A stretch of DNA of 64,000 nucleotides from Brumimicrobium glaciale (GTDB lineage Bacteria > Bacteroidota > Bacteroidia > Flavobacteriales_D > Crocinitomicaceae): positions 62,001-126,000 of the forward strand of contig NZ_SETE01000007.1 of the NCBI RefSeq assembly GCF_004152935.1. Reading direction: 5' to 3'. Both the position numbers and the translations under genes were made by a program. The notes below the pieces were generated by a model. It was not told where the DNA came from. It did no database searches and worked only from the letters and a program-made list of their open reading frames with translations. Below are positions 27,641-36,496 of the stretch, piece after piece (positions within the stretch are counted from its first letter, which is position 1; each line of letters opens with the position of its first letter).

Positions 27641-28740
27641 AAGGCTTCAAAACACTAATAAAAGATATATCAGCAGTTCATAATCAATTACAACAACAAA
27701 GTGCAAGTGCTGTTAACCAAGCATTAACTATAAGGAATTGGTTTATTGGCTTTTATATTATTGAATATGAACAGAACGGAAATGACAGAGCGGAATATGG
27801 TGAAAAACTAATTCCAAACATTGCGAAAGCGCTCAAGGATATAAAAGGAATTGACATAAGGGCATTGCATAATTTCAAATTACTTTATACTTCTTACCCT
27901 CAAGTCAAGGAGTATTTATTGTTAAAATCAAATATGGGGTCACTGACCACACAATTGCATAATACTGAATTTGAAACTGATAACCACAAAATCAAGGATG
28001 AATTTTCAAATAGAATTAACGGAGAGCTCTTGATAAAGAAGCTGTCTTATTCGCATATAGAACAATTAATTAAAATAGATGATAAATTAAAGCGTACTTT
28101 TTATGAAATAGAATGCGTAAAAAGTACTTGGAGTGTGAGAGAGTTAAAAAGGCAAATTTCAAGTTTATATTTTGAAAGAAGTGGATTAACAATAAACACA
28201 GAAAAATTTTCTGAATTTGCCAATAAAAATGTTGTGCCTATGAAGGCAATAGATATAATAAAGAACATTTATTCCTTTGAATTTTTAGATTTGAATGTTC
28301 AGGGTGTGATTGAAGAATCGGACTTAGAAACTGCTTTATTAGATCACCTTCAAGAATTTATAATCGAATTAGGAAATGGTTTTTGTTTTGAAAAAAGGCA
28401 AAAACGAATACTCATTGGCGAGAATTATTACTTTTTAGATCTACTGTTTTATCATCGCATTTTAAAATGTCATGTTATTATTGAATTAAAAATTGGGGAG
28501 TTTAACCATGGAGATATTGGTCAGCTCAATACATATCTCAACTTTTTCAAGGAAGAAATTAGTGAAAAAGATGATCAACCACCAGTAGGAATTCTATTGG
28601 TTACCAATAAAGATAACTCCTTAGTGAAATATGCTACTGCTGGAATTGATGAGAATCTATTTGTTCAGCAATACCTCGTGAAATTACCAAGCAAAGAGCA
28701 ATTAGAAGAATATATTAATGAAGAATTAAAAAAAATGTGA
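27637..28740 (+). CDS. DUF1016 (YhcG-type) PDDEXK nuclease
   Basis: 367 residues. The N-terminal DUF1016_N helical domain covers about 1-185, with LTIRNWFIGFYIIEYEQNGN, RALHNFKLLYTSYP and WSVRELKRQISSLYFER. The C-terminal PDDEXK nuclease domain (about 205-360) has Asp268 in YFLDLLFYHR and E283-x-K285 in IIELKIGEFN, with Gln296 in GDIGQLNTY; the active site looks intact. The family is a putative endonuclease of uncertain role, often linked to mobile elements or restriction loci. It overlaps the upstream small gene by four bases. Palindromes lie on both sides and a decayed copy follows. Confidence 0.9.
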   Translation: MKGFKTLIKDISAVHNQLQQQSASAVNQALTIRNWFIGFYIIEYEQNGNDRAEYGEKLIPNIAKALKDIKGIDIRALHNFKLLYTSYPQVKEYLLLKSNMGSLTTQLHNTEFETDNHKIKDEFSNRINGELLIKKLSYSHIEQLIKIDDKLKRTFYEIECVKSTWSVRELKRQISSLYFERSGLTINTEKFSEFANKNVVPMKAIDIIKNIYSFEFLDLNVQGVIEESDLETALLDHLQEFIIELGNGFCFEKRQKRILIGENYYFLDLLFYHRILKCHVIIELKIGEFNHGDIGQLNTYLNFFKEEISEKDDQPPVGILLVTNKDNSLVKYATAGIDENLFVQQYLVKLPSKEQLEEYINEELKKM

Positions 28741-28786
28741 ATGAGAAGCTATTCACTTTTAAAAACAATTCAAAGGTTTTATCTAA

Positions 28787-29005
28787 AAGTTTTCAATTAT
28801 GGGGACAGTGACCCCATAATTGAAAAATGCTGATTTTCAGACTGATAAACACAAAAGCAAAAGTTGATTTTTTAAACAGAATTAACGGAGAACTCCTGAT
28901 AAAGAAGCTATCTTGTTCGCATATAAAACCGTGGATAAACAGATCGTGAATTAAAGTAACTTGAGAAAACAAAACAACTAATTTCACGTTTGAAGAAATA
29001 AACAT
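28787..29005 (+). pseudogene. Decayed partial copy of the DUF1016 nuclease gene
   Basis: Bases 28830-28930 align with 27970-28070 inside the nuclease gene: both contain AGAATTAACGGAGA, then TGATAAAGAAGCT and TTCGCATATA with few changes. A second block, 28950-29000, matches the part coding RELKRQISSLYFE, after an internal deletion of roughly 70 bp. No open frame remains. The left end of this copy is the palindrome at 28790-28826, which corresponds in position to the GGGGTCACTGACC segment of the intact gene. Confidence 0.7.
28790..28826. repeat. 37-bp near-perfect palindrome
   Basis: Arms of 15 bp, TTTTCAATTATGGGG and CCCCATAATTGAAAA, around a 7-bp centre ACAGTGA that is itself nearly symmetric. 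It lies 50 bp after the nuclease stop codon. A terminator role is less likely because neither side has a T run directly after a GC-rich stem. Confidence 0.8.
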
Positions 29006-29023
29006 TTGACACTCCAAGAAAAT

Positions 29024-30244
29024 ATGAAACTAATCATCAAAACAATAAAATCGCTTTTTATACTTTTGAGTATTTTAATCCATTCTAATGTCCATTCTCA
29101 ATCATGGATTCAAATTGATGACTTTCCTGCAACAGCGAGAGATGATGGCGCTTCTTTTGTTATTGGAAATACAGCATATTGCGGAACAGGATTCAAAGTG
29201 GGTTGGGTCGAAGCAAAGGATTTTCAATCGCTAAACATGAGCACCGATACATGGTCTACAATTGCTTCCTTACCTTCAGGTGAAGAACGTCAATATGCCT
29301 CCGGATTTTCTTCTGCAACTGATGGTTTTATTTTTGGAGGTCTTAAAAGTGGAGATTATCTAGATGATATTTGGATGTATAATCCTGTGAATGATAATTG
29401 GACAGAAAAAACTCCTTTACCTGATGCTGGAAGAAGAGGTGCCGCTTCTTTTGTTATTGACGACATCGCTTATATAATTGGAGGAAATACAATTTCGACT
29501 GAGGCTATTTCAGAAGTTTGGGCTTATAATATGAGTACCGATTCTTGGCAACAAAAAAGTGATTTTCCTTTTGGTGCGCTTTATCGTGGTTCTGCATCTG
29601 CTCACAATAATCGAGGATATTTGACTTTTGGGAAAGATGAAAATAATAATTTCAACAATAAACTGTATGAATACGATCCAGTCACTGATACTTGGACTTT
29701 AAAGAGTGAATTTCCATTAGAAGGAAGAGTTCATTCTTCATTAAATACTATCAGTGACAAGTTATTCATTTCTTGCGGAAGAGATACAAACAGCAATTAC
29801 TTCAACGATTTGTGGAGTTTTAGTCTAATTGATTTAACTTGGGAACAACTCGTTTCCATTCCTTCCGTTGAAAGAAGAGGCGGAATGTCTTTTAATAATG
29901 GCACCAATTTATACTATACTGCAGGACTAGATCCAATAAACACGCGTCTCAAAGAAACTTGGAAATGTGTTAGACCTTTGAATATAAAAAATGAAATTCA
30001 AAAAATAGAATTAACTCTCTATCCTAATCCATCAGCTGATGTTATCAATTTAGAGTTGACGGATTTCATCTCCAATCAAAAATATGAACTGAGCATTGTA
30101 GATAGTTTTGGAAAGGAAATCATGAATAAAGCAATTTTTGAAAATAAATCAGAAATCGATATTTCTCAATTGGCAAAAGGGATTTATTTTGTAAGAATTC
30201 AAATGAAGGAAAGTTCTGAAGTTTTGAAATTTATGAAGCATTAG
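29024..30244 (+). CDS. Kelch-repeat protein with T9SS type A sorting domain
   Basis: 406 residues from ATG 29024, giving a signal peptide ending NVHSQ; a TTG at 29006 is a weaker start. About six Kelch-type blades follow, with recurrent pairs such as DDIWMYNPVNDNWTEKTPLP, SEVWAYNMSTDSWQQKSDFP and NKLYEYDPVTDTWTLKSEFP, forming a beta-propeller. The C-terminal 75 residues are a type A sorting domain: LTLYPNPSADVINLEL, IVDSFGKEIMNK and AKGIYFVRIQ. It is secreted by T9SS; Kelch propellers usually bind proteins or sugars. Confidence 0.9.
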   Translation: MKLIIKTIKSLFILLSILIHSNVHSQSWIQIDDFPATARDDGASFVIGNTAYCGTGFKVGWVEAKDFQSLNMSTDTWSTIASLPSGEERQYASGFSSATDGFIFGGLKSGDYLDDIWMYNPVNDNWTEKTPLPDAGRRGAASFVIDDIAYIIGGNTISTEAISEVWAYNMSTDSWQQKSDFPFGALYRGSASAHNNRGYLTFGKDENNNFNNKLYEYDPVTDTWTLKSEFPLEGRVHSSLNTISDKLFISCGRDTNSNYFNDLWSFSLIDLTWEQLVSIPSVERRGGMSFNNGTNLYYTAGLDPINTRLKETWKCVRPLNIKNEIQKIELTLYPNPSADVINLELTDFISNQKYELSIVDSFGKEIMNKAIFENKSEIDISQLAKGIYFVRIQMKESSEVLKFMKH

Positions 30245-30533
30245 TATTTCTCATGATATTATAATTAATTCTCAATATGGAACCCGAACATTCACGGATG
30301 TTTATCCGTTTAAATAAGTGTTTAAAAACTGCGTTATCGGTGTTTCAAATGAAAGTAAACTGAAATTAAGCAATTTAATAATTAAAGATTTTGAGAATAA
30401 TTTATTGAAAGCTTTGAAAAATATAACTAAGAATTAGTCCAACACTATTTTATATAGACTGATTTACAAATATTTAAATAATTTTTCATACTTTTATAGG
30501 TACAGAATTTATTTCTTACCTAAATCAAATTCA

Positions 30534-31046
30534 ATGAAAAATCTATTTTTAGTTACTTTACTTATACTTTTCACGTTTTCTAGTTTTTCACAAGCTTTCT
30601 CAGAAAAAGAAATGCTAAATGCTTTAAATGCAAGAAAAATTGAAATGGATGAAGGCAATGGAGACGGAGTATTCAAAGCCCAACACAAGTCAACCAAAAA
30701 ATGGGGAATGTATCAATATATGTACGAAGGCGTTGATACCAAAGAATTGGTTCCTATGGAATACGATAGTTTAAAATTCATTCCATACAATGGCGCTTAT
30801 TCAGTAGTTTACAACAACGGAAAACTTGGATTACATCTATCAAGATGGTCTTTTGGAGACGGAGCTAAGCAATCAGTTCCATGCCTTTACGATGAATATA
30901 AAAGATACAAAGTTGATGGATCATTATACATAGCATTTTCAAAAAACGGACTTTGGGGTTGGGTGGATTGGAAAACAGGCGAAGAAAAAACAGAATTCAT
31001 TACAAAGGAAGCTGATGATTTACCCTACCCAACTTATAAGCAGTAG
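30534..31046 (+). CDS. Secreted WG-repeat-like protein
   Basis: 170 residues with a signal peptide (about 1-20, ending SFSQ). The mature part has WG-repeat character: KKWGMYQYMYEG, LVPMEYDSLKFIPYNGAYSV and KNGLWGWVDWKTGEE, meaning Trp-Gly, a short strand, then a conserved P-x-x-Y-D. WG repeats build small beta-propeller-like modules of unknown function. The upstream gap (30245-30533) has no clear gene, only a 39-codon frame at 30318-30437. Confidence 0.7.
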   Translation: MKNLFLVTLLILFTFSSFSQAFSEKEMLNALNARKIEMDEGNGDGVFKAQHKSTKKWGMYQYMYEGVDTKELVPMEYDSLKFIPYNGAYSVVYNNGKLGLHLSRWSFGDGAKQSVPCLYDEYKRYKVDGSLYIAFSKNGLWGWVDWKTGEEKTEFITKEADDLPYPTYKQ

Positions 31047-31137
31047 ATGGAGTTTTAAATCCTACCTAATTATCATTTTAAGTTATTTTCATTAATCAGG
31101 ATATTCAATTAATGATAACTTTGCATAAACTATAATT

Positions 31138-32202
31138 GTGGGCATATTTTTCATCATTTTATCGATACTTCTAATTTTATTGAGCTTACTGCCTTTAATT
31201 CAAAATCAGCATTGGGTTTTTAGAGCTTCAGAATTCCTAAGTCTACAAGTTTTTATTAGTCAAATAATTGCGAGTATTGGACTTTTCATTTTCGCTGAAC
31301 AGAATAAAATGTTTTGGGTTATTGTATTGGTTCAATTTGCTTTTATTATCTATCATATTTACATATTCTCAAAATTCACCAAGTTCTTCAAAAGCAAAAA
31401 TCGTGATATTAAAAGTTCTCAGGCGATTAAAGTAATTTCAACTAACATATATCAGTTCAATAAAGATTTCGATAGATTTAAAAAGTTCATTCAAAAAGAA
31501 AATCCCGATATATTTATCACCATTGAAAGCAACAAAGATTGGGAAGTTGCAATGCGTGATTTAGAAGACGATTATCCGCATGCTGAGAAAATCACACTCG
31601 AAAACACTTATGGAATGCACATGTATTCCAAAATTCCTTTTGAAAAGATAACCAAGCATTTTTATGTAGCAGATGATGTTCCAAGTATTGAAGCTCATTT
31701 TAAAACAAAAAAAGGAGATAATTTTATTCTTTTCTCGGTTCATCCGCCACCTCCGAGTCCAACTGAAGAGGAAAATTCTAAAGAAAGAGATGGGGATTTG
31801 TTATGTATCGCTAAACGTTCAAAAGAATTAGAAAAACCAACGCTCGTGATTGGTGACTTCAATACTGTTGCTTGGTCAAAAATCTCAATTTTATTCCGTA
31901 AAAATAGCGGCTTAATTGATGGCAGACACGGCCGAGGAATTTTAGCTTCATTTCATGCCAAATACTGGCTATTGCGTGCTCCATTAGATTTGGTTTTTCA
32001 CAGTTCAACTATTTTCATAAAAGAACTTAAGGTGCTAGAAAATATCGGTTCTGATCATTTCCCGATTTGTTGTGAGTTTTATATCGACTCTTCAGATTCT
32101 AGTCAGAAAAATGATGAAGAAACACTGTCTACTGATGAGGATAAAGAAACTGAAGAAATCATAGAAGAAGGAAAAAAAGAGAAAAGTGAAAACCGCAATT
32201 AG
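31138..32202 (+). CDS. Membrane-anchored endonuclease/exonuclease/phosphatase-fold protein
   Basis: 354 residues started at GTG 31138. Three membrane helices occupy about 1-20, 32-54 and 58-80. The EEP domain follows: IKVISTNIYQFN (strand 1, Asn), PDIFITIESNKDW (Glu metal ligand), VIGDFNTVAWS (Asp, Asn) and NIGSDHFPI (Asp-His). All catalytic residues appear present. The C-terminus (about 320-354) is a highly acidic Ser/Glu/Asp tail. The substrate may be nucleic acid or a phospholipid. A near-consensus TAACTTTG box lies at 31116-31123. Confidence 0.85.
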   Translation: MGIFFIILSILLILLSLLPLIQNQHWVFRASEFLSLQVFISQIIASIGLFIFAEQNKMFWVIVLVQFAFIIYHIYIFSKFTKFFKSKNRDIKSSQAIKVISTNIYQFNKDFDRFKKFIQKENPDIFITIESNKDWEVAMRDLEDDYPHAEKITLENTYGMHMYSKIPFEKITKHFYVADDVPSIEAHFKTKKGDNFILFSVHPPPPSPTEEENSKERDGDLLCIAKRSKELEKPTLVIGDFNTVAWSKISILFRKNSGLIDGRHGRGILASFHAKYWLLRAPLDLVFHSSTIFIKELKVLENIGSDHFPICCEFYIDSSDSSQKNDEETLSTDEDKETEEIIEEGKKEKSENRN

Positions 32203-32416
32203 GTTTCCTTTTTCGAAATTCTAATTCAACAATTATACTCTTGTCATTGCATCTTTCTCTTTTCTTAATGTTTATTCAAGGAGGAACCAAATCCACCAAC
32301 TTTTAAAAACTCCAAAGATTAACCTTAACTATTTGAATTTTAGATAATAATCGTAATAATTATTTATATTTGACGTAGAATACAAGCTACTCATTGATCA
32401 ATAGCATTACAAAATC

Positions 32417-33358
32417 ATGAAATTCAATTTCTGGATTATAATATTCCTTATTTCTCCTAATTTGGTATTTACTCAAAATTATTTTGAATATTATCAAGGA
32501 ATAAATAAAGGCAGAACATTAGTTTCTACCGGCAATATAGAAGAAAGTCTACAAAGCTATTTCTCGACATTTGAAAAATTTGATTTCGTTTTTGCTAGAG
32601 ATTGCTTTAATGCAATTGAGATTTCAGCAATTACAAAAGACACTGTTAAACTAGATTATTTCATAAGAAGAGGAATCAAACAAGGCTTAGATCTCAAGCT
32701 TATCTTGAAAGTTAAAAAGCTCTCAGAGTATCACAATTCCACCTTTATCCATAGGATAGAAAAAGATAATGATAGTTTGAAAGCAGTCTATACTGAATCT
32801 ATTAATTGGGAATTAAGAAATGAAATGATTGCTATGTTTACAGCCGACCAAGCAGTCAGAGAGAGGTTTTACGATGCTATTTTATTCAAAAGAAGTAAAA
32901 TTGGTAAAGAGTGGGAAGCTTTAAATAGGGTCCAAGTTGAACGCATTATTGAAATAACTAAAAAACATGGTTTTCCAGGAGAAAAACTGATTGGTATTGA
33001 TACACCTGAAATGCACTCCAAAATTGGAGACTATAATTTATCTGCAGGAATGCCAATTGTTATTTTCATTCATCATTATAGTCAGCCCAATATTTCCTAC
33101 GCTCCCCTACTATTTAAACAAATAGAAGCAGGTAACTTATACAATGAACATTTTGCTACAATTTCAGACTTTGAAGTCAAATTTGGAAAGGGCAAACATG
33201 AGAATCATGGATTTTTCGCTTTTAAACAAACTTTAAAAAATACAAATGAGCAAGAGGTCAATAAAAGAAGAAATGAAATAGAATTATTATCAATTGAAAA
33301 GTTTGAAGAATTGAACAAAAGTAAAGTGATTACTCGATTTTGGAATAGATTATATTAA
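32417..33358 (+). CDS. Secreted DUF6624-like protein
   Basis: 313 residues with a signal peptide (about 1-19, ending VFTQ). The C-terminal half resembles DUF6624: LRNEMIAMFTADQAVRERF, then HGFPGEKLIG, PIVIFIHHYSQ, LLFKQIEAGNLYNEHFATIS and DFEVKFGKGKHENHGF. The N-terminal half is helical. The conserved HH and H-x-N-H residues could form a binding or active site, but the family has no known activity. Confidence 0.65.
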   Translation: MKFNFWIIIFLISPNLVFTQNYFEYYQGINKGRTLVSTGNIEESLQSYFSTFEKFDFVFARDCFNAIEISAITKDTVKLDYFIRRGIKQGLDLKLILKVKKLSEYHNSTFIHRIEKDNDSLKAVYTESINWELRNEMIAMFTADQAVRERFYDAILFKRSKIGKEWEALNRVQVERIIEITKKHGFPGEKLIGIDTPEMHSKIGDYNLSAGMPIVIFIHHYSQPNISYAPLLFKQIEAGNLYNEHFATISDFEVKFGKGKHENHGFFAFKQTLKNTNEQEVNKRRNEIELLSIEKFEELNKSKVITRFWNRLY

Positions 33359-33524
33359 AGTCTAAAATGAATTAACATTCAATATAAATTTTAACAATAG
33401 CGGTCATATAGAAATCTCGCTGAGTAATTCTGAATTGCTTTAAGCGATGTAAAATAATTAAACAATTCATAATTAAATAAACACAAAATCAATACGTTAT
33501 ATAATCCTACACAACCCTAGACTT

Positions 33525-34127
33525 ATGTTAAAAGCTAAAAGGCTTCCATTTTTGATTATCTTGATTTTTATTCTTAATGGACTTATATTTTTTAGAGCAT
33601 TCTACACCATTGAAGGAATTGAAGAAGTTTTTGCTGAATGTGCTCGAAATTCAGGGAGAACATCTGCTGCAATAAATCTTCTAGTTTTAATTATGCTCGG
33701 CTTATTCGGTTTGAAACGAATTTATCACAAAAATAGTTTAAAGGATGCCTTTCGAGTTTTGATTACCTTATTTGCAATAAATCACCTCATACATTTTGTA
33801 TTTGTTTCCTTCTTATTCAATAGTCATTCCAGGGAATTGGGAATTGTTGAGCATCTTCATGGATTCATAACTTACATTTGTATTGTCCTCCTTCCAATAA
33901 TTCTTTGGATATCAAAAAAATTAAGCAAGCTCCTCTATCTCGGAATAATTCTTCACATTATAAATGTAACCTATATGATAAGTCATACATTTTATAGCAG
34001 ATACAAAGAAGAAGATCCTGCATATCTCCACAGAACAGGAATAGTTATCATGGGAATTTTAGTTGTTTACATGATATACAGATTTTTTAAAGAGAGATCA
34101 ATCAAATTTGAAATAGATAAACATTAA
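33525..34127 (+). CDS. Six-helix membrane protein
   Basis: 200 residues with six hydrophobic segments (about 5-25, 45-62, 75-100, 108-130, 138-158 and 168-188) and a basic C-terminus. No motif or family recognised. Monocistronic. Confidence 0.6.
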   Translation: MLKAKRLPFLIILIFILNGLIFFRAFYTIEGIEEVFAECARNSGRTSAAINLLVLIMLGLFGLKRIYHKNSLKDAFRVLITLFAINHLIHFVFVSFLFNSHSRELGIVEHLHGFITYICIVLLPIILWISKKLSKLLYLGIILHIINVTYMISHTFYSRYKEEDPAYLHRTGIVIMGILVVYMIYRFFKERSIKFEIDKH

Positions 34128-34269
34128 TAAAGTCGAATAGCTCGAAATGATTGAGGTTAAATTAGACAAGTTGAATAATCTATATTTTAAGATTATCCAG
34201 ATTATTCTGATTATCTAAGTTTTTTGAAATGAGAATAGACTATATTTAAAGCTTACGATTTACAATAAC

Positions 34270-34686
34270 ATGAAAATACACACTACAAATTACCAAAACA
34301 CTTTCATTGAAGTTGCTGAAGATTGTCCAGTAAATAAAGCTGAAACTCCACCCTTAAAAGGAAATAAGAAGTCGATTGCCAACATGCAATTTGAAATTTT
34401 AGCGAAGAATCCTTATAAATTCACTTCTGATGATGTTCTATTTCAGGTTTTTGCAAATAAAAATGATTTAGCAGAAAGTGAATATAAAAAAGAACGTGAA
34501 TTATTTTTCTCTAAAGGTCAACCTTGCTTTAGAGCTTCACCGTTGACAAAACGATATGGATTTGGTTTGCATTGTGATGATAACGAGAAAATTGCTGTCT
34601 ATAAAAGAGAGTCAAAAGAATATGATGATTTTTTAGCAGACGAAACCATTAAAAAAGTGAAGGCTATGCGTTCGAAGAAAGCTTAA
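34270..34686 (+). CDS. DUF6157 family protein
   Basis: 138 residues. The pattern MKIHTTNYQNTFIEVAEDCP followed by YKFTSDDVLFQVFA, FFSKGQPCFRASPLTKRYGF and GLHCDDNEKIAVY matches DUF6157, a small cytoplasmic family without known function. It is complete. The next gene, an SRPBCC protein, starts 30 bp downstream and is probably in the same transcript. Confidence 0.8.
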   Translation: MKIHTTNYQNTFIEVAEDCPVNKAETPPLKGNKKSIANMQFEILAKNPYKFTSDDVLFQVFANKNDLAESEYKKERELFFSKGQPCFRASPLTKRYGFGLHCDDNEKIAVYKRESKEYDDFLADETIKKVKAMRSKKA

Positions 34687-34716
34687 AATTTATTTAATGA
34701 ATTAACATTATTATAA

Positions 34717-35190
34717 ATGCCACATATCCATATCAAAACCCATATAAAAGCGCCTATAGAAAGAGTTTTCGACCTTTCAAGAAGCATAGACTTACATAAA
34801 ATATCTACAGCTAAATCAAATGAAGAAGCAATTGCAGGAAAAATCAGTGGATTAATTCAGATGAATGAGAGTGTAACTTGGCGAGCGAAACATTTTGGAA
34901 TAACCCAAGAGTTAACTTCAAAAATAACTGAATACAATCGTCCATTTTCTTTTACAGATGAAATGCAAAAAGGAGCTTTCAAAAGTTTCAAACATGAACA
35001 TATTTTTTCTGAATCTGAGGGTACTGCGCTAATGGTTGATGTTTTTGAATATAAATCACCTTTGGGTTTACTTGGGAAATTAGCAGATATTTTATTTCTT
35101 AAAAAGTATATGAAAAAATTTCTTTTGGAACGCAATCAAGTGATTAAAGAATTTGCTGAAAGTGAAAATTGGAAAGAGGTTTTGAAATGA
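34717..35190 (+). CDS. SRPBCC (START-like) family protein
   Basis: 157 residues forming one helix-grip domain: IHIKTHIKAPIERVFDLSRS (strand 1 and helix), ESVTWRAKHFGITQELTSKI, GAFKSFKHEHIF and LADILFLKKYMKKFLLERN (C-terminal helix). Such domains bind hydrophobic ligands; Bacteroidota relatives are often called SRPBCC or cell-division-inhibitor-like. Its stop overlaps the start of a 37-codon frame (ATGA). A degenerate copy of its second half follows at 35301-35477. Confidence 0.8.
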   Translation: MPHIHIKTHIKAPIERVFDLSRSIDLHKISTAKSNEEAIAGKISGLIQMNESVTWRAKHFGITQELTSKITEYNRPFSFTDEMQKGAFKSFKHEHIFSESEGTALMVDVFEYKSPLGLLGKLADILFLKKYMKKFLLERNQVIKEFAESENWKEVLK

Positions 35191-35300
35191 AACAAGCTAT
35201 AAAAATAGGCGCTGAAGTTGATTCTATAGCAACAGTTCCATCGAATTCAACAATCACGGATCCAAATCGAAATGTGATTTTGATTGATCAGCGCAGATAA
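35187..35300 (+). CDS. Short ORF coupled to the SRPBCC gene
   Basis: A 37-codon frame (ATG 35187 to TAA 35300) beginning in an ATGA overlap with the SRPBCC stop. It reads MKQAIKIGAEVDSIATVPSN and onward, with no recognised family. It ends exactly where the degenerate SRPBCC copy begins, so it may be the remaining head of a gene broken by that duplication rather than a real peptide. Confidence 0.25.
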   Translation: MKQAIKIGAEVDSIATVPSNSTITDPNRNVILIDQRR

Positions 35301-35477
35301 AATACAATCGACCATTTTCTTTCACAGGTTAAATCTAAAAATGAGCTTTCAAGAGTTTCAACCATGAACATATTACCACTGAATCTAATGGAATGACTGA
35401 ATTGGTGGATATTATAACCTCGTCTGTTTATCAAGAGCTATTATCTAAATTTTAAAGATACTTTGATAGAAAGTATA
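35301..35477 (+). pseudogene. Decayed partial copy of the SRPBCC gene
   Basis: AATACAATCG-CCATTTTCTTT at 35301 matches 34931 onward, then GGAGCTTTC/GAGCTTTC, AGTTTCAA-CATGAACATATT and CTGAATCTGA-GG follow in the same order, with many substitutions and indels and several stops. It corresponds to the second half of the SRPBCC gene (about residues 72-130). It is non-coding now. Confidence 0.7.
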
Positions 35478-35561
35478 AATCTTCAAAGTAATTATGTAAT
35501 TTCATAAGTCAAATCAATAATTAGGGAATATTTCCAACTTATTAATTAACACTACTTTTAT

Positions 35562-36473
35562 ATGAAAAATCTATTAATAACATTTCTGTTTTTCATCATT
35601 TCAAATGTATTATTATCTCAAAATGATACAATTCCAATACAAGACAGTACCCAATATAAAATAATTAAAACCGACGGTGGTGTATTAACTGGAATAATTC
35701 TCACTCAAGATGCTAGAGAATTACTTTTACTATCAAATGATCAAAGACAGGTTTATATTCCACAACATTTAATTAAAGAAATTATAAAAATAGATAATCC
35801 TGAATTTACAAATGATGGTATTTTCATAGGTGAAGAAAATTTTTCAACACGCTATTTTATTACCACAAATGGATTGCCTCTTAAAAAAGGTAATCATTAT
35901 CTTCAATGGAATCTTTATGGACCAGATTTTCAATTTTCTCTCGGAAAAAACTTTGGTATTGGAATTATGACCACTTGGGTTGCAGCTCCAATGGTCGTGA
36001 ATTTTAAAAAATCCTGGCAATTAGGTGAGAAAACACATTTAGCTATTGGTGGACTATTTGGAACGATATCTTGGGCTTTACCAGATTATGGGGGAGCTCT
36101 TCCATTTGGAACTATTTCATTTGGAGACAGGAAAAACAACATTGCATTTTCAGGTGGTTATGGAGCCATTTGGTACGAAGGAAATGTTGATGGTAGAGCA
36201 TTAACTAGTGTGGCTGCAATGGTTAAAATTTCAAATAGGTTGAGTTTGGTCTTCGACTCCTTCATTTTATTGCCTTCGAAAGGTCGAAACCTTAACAATC
36301 CTGCAAGTATTTATTATAAAAAAAATCAACCTGCTTTCGGAATATTTATTCCAGGGCTAAGATTTCATCAAAATGAAGGAAGGGCATTTCAATTCGGTAT
36401 TTTGGGTATCGCTACAAAAGATCTATTTACAAACTTTCCTATTCCTATGGTTCAATGGTATAGAAAATTATAA
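35562..36473 (+). CDS. Secreted beta-barrel-like protein with SH3-like head
   Basis: 303 residues with a signal peptide (about 1-20, ending LLSQ). Residues 30-75 (YKIIKTDGGVLTGIILTQDA, RQVYIPQHLIKEIIKI) look like a small Sm/SH3-like barrel often found ahead of envelope proteins in this phylum. The remainder is Gly- and aromatic-rich with alternating strands (IAFSGGYGAIWYEGNVDG, FGIFIPGLRFHQ) and ends near an aromatic residue, consistent with an outer-membrane barrel. Function unknown. Confidence 0.65.
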   Translation: MKNLLITFLFFIISNVLLSQNDTIPIQDSTQYKIIKTDGGVLTGIILTQDARELLLLSNDQRQVYIPQHLIKEIIKIDNPEFTNDGIFIGEENFSTRYFITTNGLPLKKGNHYLQWNLYGPDFQFSLGKNFGIGIMTTWVAAPMVVNFKKSWQLGEKTHLAIGGLFGTISWALPDYGGALPFGTISFGDRKNNIAFSGGYGAIWYEGNVDGRALTSVAAMVKISNRLSLVFDSFILLPSKGRNLNNPASIYYKKNQPAFGIFIPGLRFHQNEGRAFQFGILGIATKDLFTNFPIPMVQWYRKL

Positions 36474-36496
36474 TCACCTGATTTCAAAAATAGTTA

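Noticed and set aside
30318-30437. 39-codon frame (VFKNCVIGVSNESKLKLSN...) between the Kelch and WG-repeat genes
   Set aside because: It resembles a beta-helix fragment but is too short, starts with GTG and has no further homologous sequence around it; possible gene remnant only.
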